A DNA stretch of 64,000 nt from Lacipirellula parvula (GTDB lineage: Bacteria; Planctomycetota; Planctomycetia; Pirellulales; Lacipirellulaceae): contig NZ_AP021861.1 of NCBI RefSeq assembly GCF_009177095.1, forward strand, positions 6,858,259-6,922,258, read 5' to 3'. Under the pieces are notes generated by a model. It had not been told where the DNA came from, made no database searches, and saw nothing but the letters and a program-made list of their open reading frames with translations. Both the position numbers and the translations under genes were made by a program. This document shows, in pieces, positions 43,146 to 50,708 of the stretch (its first letter is position 1; every line of letters begins with the position of its first letter).

Positions 43146-46034
43146 CTACGGTTGCGGGGCTTCGTTGACGGCGGGGGGAATGCTTTTGGGGAGCTGAGGG
43201 GATAGTGAGCGGGGCGTGGCGGCGGGCGTGAGCGCGGGCGCGGGGAGTTGGTTTGGGGCTGGCGGTTGGCGATGGTTGGTGCGCTGAGGGCGTGCGGCGT
43301 CGTCGACGGTGGCGGCTTGGCGGAGCGTGAGCGCCGCGGCGCCGAGGGAGAGTCGCGGGGAGGGGGCGGCGATGGCGAGCGGTTCAAAGGCAACGTCGCT
43401 ATTCTCGAACGCGGCGTCGAGTGCGGCGACGGAGGGCGGCGCGACGGTCGTTTCGCCGAAGTGGTCTTTCCAGACGGTCAGATCGTTGGCGTTGACGAGG
43501 CCGTTGCCCGAACCGTCGGCGCCGGTTCCTGGCGTTGGGGCGCTTTGTCCGTAAGAGCGTTGCCAGGCAAGGAAGTCGGCGCCGTCGACGACGCCGTCGG
43601 TGCTGTAGTCGCCGGCGCCCGCGAAGGCGGTTTCTTTGAGGAGCCACATTTCAGTTCCGTACTCGATGCCGCCCGGCAGCGCGTATGCCAAGGCGAGACT
43701 GCCGTTGACGTTGGCGAGCCAGCGCGGGCCATCTTGTTGGGTGGAATTGATAAAGCCGTCGGTAAGCAACTCGACGTCGCCCCTAAGGCCGTTGACTCGA
43801 AAAATGGTAGGAACGTCATTCGAGGGTGCGATAAAGTAGAGCCAATCATCGATGACCGCTATTCGAGGAAGCGAAGAACCCACGTAGTAGGGGAATGAGG
43901 TAAGGGGGCCGGGGGCGATGTCTCTTGCGAGGCGAGTGCCGGCGGGGCTTCCGTCGCTTAGCCAGGGTTCGAAGCCGTTCTTGCCGTCGTTAGCAATGAA
44001 GAAAAGCTGGCCGTTGACGTTCGTCAGATAGCGGGGCGAGCTGCTGGGCGAGCCGGCAGCGTTGCTGATGTCACGCACGAGGTATGTTCCAGCTTCCGTA
44101 CCGTCGCTGCGCCAAAGTTCCGTTCCCGTTTGATTCGTCGTGGCGGCGAAATAGAGAATTCCGTTGCATTCTACGAAGGGCGACTGCGTGTTGAGGGAAC
44201 TGCCGGCCCCTGGTTGGATATCTTTCACGAGCCGCGTGCCGGCGACGGTTCCGTCGCTAACCCATAGTTCACCGCCGAGGTTGGAACGGAACAAGTTGAA
44301 AAACAACTGGTTGCCGACGCGCGTCAGCTGAGAAGGCGACGAGATGCCGCCAAGGTTGATTAGCGGCGTCGGGGGCGTTCCGTCGCCGGAAGTTTTCCAG
44401 ATATTGTTGGCGGCGCCGAAATAAACGGCCCCGTTGAGCGAAACGAAATCGAAAGGATCCGACGAGGCGCTGCCTGGCTGAACGTTGCCGACCATGACGG
44501 TGCCGGCGGCCGTACCGTCGCTCTTCCACGGCTCGACGCCGGCGACGCCGTCGGTTACGGCAAAGTAGAGAATGCCGTCGACGTTGGTCAAACGACGCGG
44601 CGGCAAATTGCTGAGTCCGGGCGATATCTCTCGCACCAACGCCGTGCCTGCCGCCGAGCCGTCGGAGCGCCATAACTCAAGGCCAGTGACGCCGTTGTTG
44701 GCGACGAAGTAGAGCGTGCCGTTGACGTTGGTGAAATAACGGGGCGCCGATGAGCGAGCCCCGGGAGCGATGTCGAGCACCATTCGCGTTCCCGCGGCGG
44801 TGCCGTCGGTGCGCCAGAGCTCGTCGCCGTGAACGCCGTCGTTCGCGGAGAAGTAATAGACGCCGTTGACGTTTACCGGCGTGCTAGGAGAAGCATCGTT
44901 CGTGTTCAACGCGACGTCCGCCAACAAGAGTGTGCCGTCGGCCGCACCGTCGGTGATCCAAGGTTCCGCCCCGTGGATGCCGTCGTTAGCGACGAACAGG
45001 AGCTTGTCGCCGAACGCCGCGAGCTTTCCTACAACGCTGCCGGCCGCTCCGGGCTGGATGTCTTTGACGAGCATCGTGCCGGCCTCTGTGCCATCGCTTT
45101 TCCAGAGTTCGACGCCAGATCCGGTTCTGTGCGCGGCGAAGAATAACGTTCCGTTGACGTTGAGGAGTTGAGAAGGTTTGGAGGCGCCAGTGGGATTGAT
45201 ATTCTTGACGCGCGTGGTGCCCGCCGACGTGCCATCGGTCGTCCAAAGTTCGACGTCGTTGTCGGAGCCGCTGGCGGCAAAGTAGAGTTTGCCGTTCGCT
45301 TCGACGAAGGCGCGTCGATTGACCTCGACGCTTGAAACGACGGGAGCGACATTTTTTAGAAAGTAGGTTCCTTGCTGCGTCCCGTCGCTGCGGTAGATTC
45401 CCAATCCATTGACGCCGTCATCGGCGACGAAGACGATCGCGCCGTTCAAGCCGGCGATTCCGAAGAGCACCGAACTCTCGACTCCCGGATATATGTCCTT
45501 CACCAACTGAGTGCCAGCTTCCGTTCCGTCGCTTTTCCAAAGCTCGACGCCGCCGACGCCGTCGTCCGCCCGGAAGTAGAGAACGCCGTCGACATTGGCG
45601 AGAGATTGTGGGCGCGACGCAAACTCGCCTGGATTAATGTCTTTGACTTGAGTGGTCCCGGCAGTGGTGCCGTCGGTGTGCCAAAGTTCGACGCCGTTCG
45701 ACCCGTCGCTCGCGGCGAAGAAGAGAACGCCGTTCACATTGACGAGCGAGTCGGAGGAGACGAAGCGGCGAACGAGCGTTGTTCCCGCAGGGGTTCCGTC
45801 GGTCTTCCAGAGTTCATCGCCTAGGTCGCCCGAATTGAAGTAGGCGACGTTTCCCGTCACGACGTAGTCGGAAACGTCGTAGGGAGTAACTGCCGGGGTG
45901 GAGTTGACGTCGAGCAGCAGCTCGGCGACGCCGCTGAGGACTTGGCGGGGTTCGAGGGTTTCGAACTGGAGGCGGTCGTTGGTGCGGAGCGGCGAGGTGG
46001 CGTGAGCGGCGCGGCGGGGACGGCGGTGGTGCAC
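43146..46034 (-). CDS. Giant exported ELWxxDGT-repeat protein with dockerin-like C-terminus (copy B)
   Basis: A 962-aa paralogue of the gene downstream; also starts GTG (46034) with GGAGG just upstream. N-terminus: LQFETLEPRQVLSGVAELLL. About 14 ELWxxDGT-type repeats follow (ELWKTDGTPAGT, ELWHTDGTTAGT, ELWRSDGTEAGT and so on; a few are degraded, as in IWKTSGDGT). The dockerin-like pair (DYSTDGVVDGADFLAWQRSY and NGLVNANDLTVWKDHFG) precedes an Ala/Pro-rich tail. The 60-90 bases before each start are also similar (CAATCTAGCGTAGC on the minus strand), so promoter and gene were duplicated together. Confidence 0.88.
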   Translation of the reverse strand: MHHRRPRRAAHATSPLRTNDRLQFETLEPRQVLSGVAELLLDVNSTPAVTPYDVSDYVVTGNVAYFNSGDLGDELWKTDGTPAGTTLVRRFVSSDSLVNVNGVLFFAASDGSNGVELWHTDGTTAGTTQVKDINPGEFASRPQSLANVDGVLYFRADDGVGGVELWKSDGTEAGTQLVKDIYPGVESSVLFGIAGLNGAIVFVADDGVNGLGIYRSDGTQQGTYFLKNVAPVVSSVEVNRRAFVEANGKLYFAASGSDNDVELWTTDGTSAGTTRVKNINPTGASKPSQLLNVNGTLFFAAHRTGSGVELWKSDGTEAGTMLVKDIQPGAAGSVVGKLAAFGDKLLFVANDGIHGAEPWITDGAADGTLLLADVALNTNDASPSTPVNVNGVYYFSANDGVHGDELWRTDGTAAGTRMVLDIAPGARSSAPRYFTNVNGTLYFVANNGVTGLELWRSDGSAAGTALVREISPGLSNLPPRRLTNVDGILYFAVTDGVAGVEPWKSDGTAAGTVMVGNVQPGSASSDPFDFVSLNGAVYFGAANNIWKTSGDGTPPTPLINLGGISSPSQLTRVGNQLFFNLFRSNLGGELWVSDGTVAGTRLVKDIQPGAGSSLNTQSPFVECNGILYFAATTNQTGTELWRSDGTEAGTYLVRDISNAAGSPSSSPRYLTNVNGQLFFIANDGKNGFEPWLSDGSPAGTRLARDIAPGPLTSFPYYVGSSLPRIAVIDDWLYFIAPSNDVPTIFRVNGLRGDVELLTDGFINSTQQDGPRWLANVNGSLALAYALPGGIEYGTEMWLLKETAFAGAGDYSTDGVVDGADFLAWQRSYGQSAPTPGTGADGSGNGLVNANDLTVWKDHFGETTVAPPSVAALDAAFENSDVAFEPLAIAAPSPRLSLGAAALTLRQAATVDDAARPQRTNHRQPPAPNQLPAPALTPAATPRSLSPQLPKSIPPAVNEAPQP

Positions 46035-46207
46035 TGGGCCTCCGGCAACGGGGAGCGATGAATCGCTAGGCTACGCTAGATTGCGGGAGTAAGCAACCAA
46101 ATGGTCTGGAATTGGACGTTCGCGGCGACGGGAAAATAAAAAATGCCGCGGAGCGGCGGAGGCGAGCGTTACCACGCGGAGCGTGGGAACGAGGGTGAGT
46201 CGCGCGT

Positions 46208-46240
46208 GGGTTCGGACTGGTCGCTTAAGCGACCAGTCCG
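46208..46240. repeat. GGTTCGGACTGGTCGCTTAAG palindrome, copy 1
   Basis: A perfect 26-bp palindrome centred on CTTAAG (GGACTGGTCGCTT and its mirror), preceded by GGGTTC. Copies at 56847-56879 and 59002-59033. It lies between the ELWxxDGT copy B and the lipoprotein gene. The rest of the 259-bp gap holds the duplicated leader described under copy B. Confidence 0.9.
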
Positions 46241-46293
46241 GGGGCGGTGTGCGCGATGACGTTGCCGGCGGGGCCTTGGCCTGGCGTTCGAGG

Positions 46294-46860
46294 TTACTCG
46301 CCAGTTTCGTTGATGATCGGGATGCCGCGCTGCTGCACCGCCTCCAGGAAGGCGGGAGCCGCGGCTTCGATCACGTGATTGCCTAGCGGCACCTTCGTCG
46401 GTTCGCCGCCGCTCTTCTTTTCGCACAGCATCGAATAATTCACGTTCTTCCGGCCGCGGCGGCCGGTTGTCTCTTCCTTAATGAGCCGCACCTGAGCGAG
46501 ATTGTCGTATTTCACCTCGAGGGGTGCAGAGAACACCCATATGCCGACCTTCGCGGACATTCCCGAGTCGTCGATCGCGACCCGATCGAGAAACAGCGCC
46601 GGGGCGAGTCCAAGGGCGGCGATTGGTCCGAGGATAATCATCGTCCAGCCGAAGCGGTCGGAGTGTGCCTTCACAAACCAGCCGCCGACGGCGGCCGCAA
46701 CGCCGCCGAGGAACGTGACGATGGGCACCCACAGCTCGTTTTGGAAGACGTGGGCCGTGCCTTCGGTCGTTTCGCGAACGCAGCCGGTCGAAAGGGCGAC
46801 GGCGGCGAGGAGTAGCGGCAAGCGCCAACCAGAGCGGGCGAGGAGCATTGTTCGGTCCAT
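46294..46860 (-). CDS. Predicted lipoprotein with two membrane segments, function unknown
   Basis: A 188-aa protein from ATG 46860. The N-terminus (LARSGWRLPLLLAAVALSTG followed by Cys) carries a lipobox, so the protein is likely anchored through a lipid-modified cysteine. Two further hydrophobic segments follow (ELWVPIVTFLGGVAAAVGGW and the stretch GWTMIILGPIAALGLAPALF), then a soluble basic region (RLIKEETTGRRGRKNVNYSM) and NHVIEAAAPAFLEAVQQRG at the end. I recognise no family. The upstream extension of the reading frame to 47163 lies in promoter sequence. Confidence 0.6.
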   Translation of the reverse strand: MDRTMLLARSGWRLPLLLAAVALSTGCVRETTEGTAHVFQNELWVPIVTFLGGVAAAVGGWFVKAHSDRFGWTMIILGPIAALGLAPALFLDRVAIDDSGMSAKVGIWVFSAPLEVKYDNLAQVRLIKEETTGRRGRKNVNYSMLCEKKSGGEPTKVPLGNHVIEAAAPAFLEAVQQRGIPIINETGE

Positions 46861-47192
46861 GGACGGGGATAAGACGCGGGGTGCGACTTGAAAGGGCGCG
46901 AATGAGGATGCGGCGGCAGTATATCGAGAATGTCGCGGTATTGCCAATGCGGATATGGGGTTAGGGACATCGCGTTGGCGTGTCTTGAGGACTTGTTCGC
47001 CCTGCATTTCATCGGCGGCGACGGCCGCGTGCCGAGCAGGCTCCGGTGAGTGCGACGGCGCCCCAAATGTGGGGGAGTGGAAAAAGTCAACGAAAGAAGT
47101 CGCTGCTACTTGACGCGCTATAATCAGCAACCCTAGAGTCAACGCCCACTGTTCGGATTGCAATTGGTTGTTTTGATTGTTGGGGCGTCGAT
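46861..47192. promoter_or_regulatory. Divergent intergenic region with a possible promoter for the KaiC cassette
   Basis: The 332 bp between the lipoprotein and the cassette have no gene. A TATAAT hexamer (47119-47124) precedes the first cassette gene; I find no good -35 box at the usual spacing, so this is a weak prediction. The region is more A/T-rich than flanking DNA. Confidence 0.35.
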
Positions 47193-48320
47193 TTGAACTC
47201 GTCTGCTGCTGACCTGGCGATGGATTTTCTTGTAGACGCTGCGGCGTTGTGTTTTTTTCTAGGCGCTGGCGGCGACCTTTATGTGACCGCGTTCATCGGG
47301 CAGATTTCTCAATTGATTTTTCTCGTCTTATGGATGAGGTTTTGGGAGGCGAAGGCAGTGCAGTCGTTAGGAGGGACTCTGCCTCGCTTGCGGTCAACTG
47401 CTCCTCCGTGCAACCTCTTCTCTACGGACGGGCTGGTTCTGAGGAATGCTCCGTTGATTGCGATCGGCGTTGTTCTTGTGGTTTCGCCTTTTCTTTTGCC
47501 AGTCGCGGTGGGGGGCGTCGTGTATGCGCGAAGAACGTTCCTGCGGAGCAGCGGTCGTTCCGCCGGGAGCGTCGACTACCATCCGGCTCCGGGCGAGGAG
47601 TCTGCCGTCGCGCGCGAGGCGATGCATTCCGTCGTTGACTCGAAGCGACTGTGGGTCTATCGAATGTCAATCGCCATTTCGATGGTTGCGGTCCGGGTGA
47701 TCTTTAGCGCTTTGGACGAGTTGGGGTGGCTGTGGCGTCAATCCGCAAATCGCGATGTTTCTGGTGCGGGAGACGTCGAGGGGGCGGAAGGTGCGGCAAA
47801 CAACGCGCGGCCGGTGGAGGAGCCAAGGAATCGGTTGCACTTGCGAAGCGCGCTGACCGAGACGATAGACAAGTCGAAGCCCCAGCTTGTGGATGGTTGC
47901 AGATCGCACCAGTTCGGCGCGCGCGTGTGGCTTCCCGCTGCAGCGGGCGATGTGCACGTTAGTCTGCCGGCGATGTGCTCAAGTCGAGGCGTATTTGCCC
48001 GGGATGTAACATCGCACGAGACACTGCACTGTTTTCAGCATGCCTGCCATGGAATTCTGCATAGTGAGTTTCATGGCACCATGAAGGCGGTTTGCCGGGC
48101 ATACGTCGAGCTTGAGGCTTGCTTGTTGGGGTCGCCGGTGCTGTTTTGGATCGCGGGAGGGGTGACCATCCAGGCCCTGCTGGCGACTGTCCAGCATGCA
48201 GCGACAGCTGAGCCGGTCTGGATGTCTCTTTCGCTGGTCGCGACGGCGATTATCTTGGTAGTATGGGGGGAAAGGATCGAATGGTCTGGCGGGAGCGGCC
48301 AGGAAATGGCTAGAGGTTGA
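47193..48320 (+). CDS. Membrane protein with HExxH metallopeptidase motif (cassette gene 1)
   Basis: A 375-aa integral membrane protein in an A/T-richer segment. About five hydrophobic stretches are visible (12-48, 82-110, 155-178, 313-332, 343-358). The soluble part between the third and fourth contains HETLHCFQHACHGILHSEFH (275-294): the HExxH zinc motif, with a further glutamate candidate in YVELEACLLG (306 or 308) about 30 residues later, a spacing that would suit a gluzincin. I do not recognise the family. Start is uncertain: TTG 47193, with GGGG seven bases upstream, or ATG 47220, which has no clear ribosome-binding site. The two downstream genes on the same strand form a unit with it. 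Confidence 0.6.
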   Translation: MNSSAADLAMDFLVDAAALCFFLGAGGDLYVTAFIGQISQLIFLVLWMRFWEAKAVQSLGGTLPRLRSTAPPCNLFSTDGLVLRNAPLIAIGVVLVVSPFLLPVAVGGVVYARRTFLRSSGRSAGSVDYHPAPGEESAVAREAMHSVVDSKRLWVYRMSIAISMVAVRVIFSALDELGWLWRQSANRDVSGAGDVEGAEGAANNARPVEEPRNRLHLRSALTETIDKSKPQLVDGCRSHQFGARVWLPAAAGDVHVSLPAMCSSRGVFARDVTSHETLHCFQHACHGILHSEFHGTMKAVCRAYVELEACLLGSPVLFWIAGGVTIQALLATVQHAATAEPVWMSLSLVATAIILVVWGERIEWSGGSGQEMARG

Positions 48321-48393
48321 GTTGGGGTTGGCGTAGACTCCTCTGAAACGACGATAATTGAAAAGCCGCCCGTTCACCCAAGGCGTTAGCCTG

Positions 48394-48894
48394 ATGGCTC
48401 CAACAGGTAAGGTTAAGCAGTCTTCTGACGCTCCAGCTGCCGGGGCAACTGCGAGTCGTCGCGGTTCTCATGCTGAGTCGACGATCAATGCGCTCATGGC
48501 GCTCGGCGTCATCGCGTTGGCCGTCTGCTTCGGGCAACTTGGGAACTACCTGGTTTCTTTCTTTTCCGGTAAGCCGTACGAAGCGTCGACCGCGCGTCAG
48601 GCCTCGATCGATTTGTTGATCGGCTTAGTCGCTTCCGCTTTGTTTGTGGTTGCACTGGTCGTGTTTGGTCAGATCACTTTCCTGGTGGTGAGGTTTGTGC
48701 GACTGCGATTAACGGCAGCGCCGTCTGGCAAGGAGTCCGAGGTCGTCTCCAGCCAGGAATCTCACCCTGTCTACAGCAAGTCGAGCGACGAGAGCGATTG
48801 GGAGAGCGTGGTTGCAAGCGAGCCAATCAGGTTGCAGCAGCGCATTCTGGCCGAAGCGCGCGAGTCGAGGCCGGCGGCCCCGTTTAGAGGTTGA
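48394..48894 (+). CDS. Two-helix membrane protein (cassette gene 2)
   Basis: A 166-aa protein from ATG 48394 (preceded by AAGGCG). Two hydrophobic helices are evident: INALMALGVIALAVCFGQLG and LLIGLVASALFVVALVVFGQ, separated by a short hydrophilic loop; both termini carry charged or Ser-rich regions. The C-terminal part is acidic and Ser/Glu-rich. No family recognised. Its stop (TGA 48892-48894) lies five bases before the next start, so it is very likely translated with the KaiC-like gene. It may anchor or link the ATPase to the membrane protein upstream, but this is inference only. Confidence 0.65.
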   Translation: MAPTGKVKQSSDAPAAGATASRRGSHAESTINALMALGVIALAVCFGQLGNYLVSFFSGKPYEASTARQASIDLLIGLVASALFVVALVVFGQITFLVVRFVRLRLTAAPSGKESEVVSSQESHPVYSKSSDESDWESVVASEPIRLQQRILAEARESRPAAPFRG

Positions 48895-48899
48895 ATCGA

Positions 48900-50621
48900 A
48901 TGGCAGGCGATCGCACGAGTTGCATCTCAACCAGAATCATTGGATTGGATGAAATTCTCGGAGGCGGGTTGCTACGCAGGCACGATGGAACTTGTCCGTC
49001 GATGCTCATCTCCGGTCTGCCGGGCGCAGGCAAGTCGACGTTGGCTCTGACAATGGCCGTCTCGCGGCCAATTGAGGATATAGATGCCGAATATATGGCT
49101 GAATTGAGGCCGGCGGAGCTGCCGGTAGTGTATTTCATCACGGAAGAGCGTCCTGAGGATTACTACGAGTTCATTACGGCGTTAAGTCCCGATTCCGGGG
49201 TCGAGTCAGCGACTTACTTGGACGGGAACTATCGAATAAAAGCGAAAGAATTGGGGCTGGATAAGGGAAATTACAGGGTCATCTTCAGTTTTTACCCCAT
49301 GTATGCGGTGGCGACTGGGCGGTCTTCGGACGCCGCCAATCGCACGTTAATTGATCACGTCGACGACCGACTCGCTGCGGTCGGCCCGTGCCGCTTGGTG
49401 GTGATTGACTCGTTGTGGGGAGATTATGGGCTCGCCGCGACCGAACTCGATATGGGAGTGCTGCACGATCGTGAACTGGTTGCGGAGCGAGCGGTATTCA
49501 AGAATTTATGCGAGGTGTCGCACCGTATTAAAGTTCCATTGGCGATGGTGGTCGAGCGCGACGACAACTGGCAGGACTGGCGGGAGTTCGCGGTCGATAT
49601 TGTCCTGCGATTACGAAAAGTCGATGAGGAACAGAACCGCACGCGGCGCGTCATCGAAGTGGCGAAGTCGCGCTATCAGCGTAGTATTCCCGGATATCAT
49701 ACGCTTCAGCTCGGCGCTGGCGGCGCTGTAGTTCATCCCAATGGCTTTGCGTTGCTAGAAGAGAGAAGGCTGCTGAAGGCGGCTCGGCGCGAGCCGGTTG
49801 GGCGTTATCCGAAGGCCGAAAACGAGCAATTCGCCGCTGACGCCGCGTTTCACAAATTCTTGCCCGGGATCGCGCCCGCTTCTGCAACGCTCATTTACGG
49901 GGACGATCAGACTCGCAAGCGTCTTGTTGCAGTTCGTTTCCTCGAGCCCGCGCTGATCAAGCCGGGTGAAAAGAAGTCCCTGGTGGTCTGTTTCGGGCCC
50001 GATGAGCGGGCGTTTAGGCGAATACTCACCGACTATAGCTCAAAGTTCTTAGGCGACAGTCGAGACGAACGCGAGCGTAAGCTAGCTCGAGTATCGATCG
50101 AAGAGGGACCGACGGACGTTTCGGGAATGGAGACGTTTCTAGGGCGATTGGCGGAAGCCTTTGATTCCTGGGACTACGACCGGGTCGTTGTGGACGATGT
50201 GGCGGCGATTCGCAACTGGGAGGACTTTATTCCTCCCCTGAAGCGATTGTTCAGCTTGTACGGCATCACTTCTCTGTTCGTACACACTCTTGAACGAGAG
50301 GAGCATCACCGACATCGCGTGATGTTCGATACGATCATCCGCACGAAGAGATTCACGAGATGGTTCAACGATCAAGACGATCCCACAAATCAAGATAATT
50401 CAGCAAACGCTACTCAGGGGTTTACGTATCCTCGTGCAGTCTTCGGCCGGGGATTCGCATATCACAAGACTAAAGAGAATTCTATATCGCCGCAGGACGT
50501 AGCGTGGTGGCGAGTCAACGTCGACTTCCAGAATAATATTTCTCTTGTACAGCATCCTCGCCTCGTCTTGCGCGGCAGCGAGTTGGAGTTAATTGGATCG
50601 GTTTCGAGGCCGAAAAAATAG
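48900..50621 (+). CDS. KaiC-like RecA-fold ATPase with degenerate second domain (cassette gene 3)
   Basis: A 573-aa soluble protein from ATG 48900, with AGAGG nine bases upstream. Residues about 10-290 form a complete KaiC domain: RIIGLDEILGGGL at the start, Walker A GLPGAGKST (39-47), the catalytic Glu pair in FITEERPED (82-83), Walker B RLVVIDS (165-171), and the KaiC closing block VIEVAKSRYQRSIPGYHTLQ followed by GAGGAVVHPNGF. A second, weaker half (about 325-500) has the same outline, but its P-loop reads GDDQTRKR (334-341), so it probably cannot bind ATP, while a Walker-B-like YDRVVVDD survives. It is not a clock KaiC: no kaiA/kaiB and different sequence. Partner genes upstream are membrane proteins. 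Confidence 0.82.
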   Translation: MAGDRTSCISTRIIGLDEILGGGLLRRHDGTCPSMLISGLPGAGKSTLALTMAVSRPIEDIDAEYMAELRPAELPVVYFITEERPEDYYEFITALSPDSGVESATYLDGNYRIKAKELGLDKGNYRVIFSFYPMYAVATGRSSDAANRTLIDHVDDRLAAVGPCRLVVIDSLWGDYGLAATELDMGVLHDRELVAERAVFKNLCEVSHRIKVPLAMVVERDDNWQDWREFAVDIVLRLRKVDEEQNRTRRVIEVAKSRYQRSIPGYHTLQLGAGGAVVHPNGFALLEERRLLKAARREPVGRYPKAENEQFAADAAFHKFLPGIAPASATLIYGDDQTRKRLVAVRFLEPALIKPGEKKSLVVCFGPDERAFRRILTDYSSKFLGDSRDERERKLARVSIEEGPTDVSGMETFLGRLAEAFDSWDYDRVVVDDVAAIRNWEDFIPPLKRLFSLYGITSLFVHTLEREEHHRHRVMFDTIIRTKRFTRWFNDQDDPTNQDNSANATQGFTYPRAVFGRGFAYHKTKENSISPQDVAWWRVNVDFQNNISLVQHPRLVLRGSELELIGSVSRPKK

Positions 50622-50708
50622 ACGGCTGTTCGGCTAAATTGGGCTTTCTAAAAACGATGCCGATTGTTCTTCGTTCACCTAGAAAACTTACTGCTTCGAT
50701 CACTTCCC

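Noticed and set aside
39810..46034. A tandem DNA repeat array or transposon inside the ELWxxDGT genes
   Set aside because: The repetition is at protein level within two long open frames, with varied codons, as expected for repeat proteins.
48900..50621. A circadian clock kaiC
   Set aside because: No kaiA or kaiB, second domain without a working P-loop, and membrane-protein partners.
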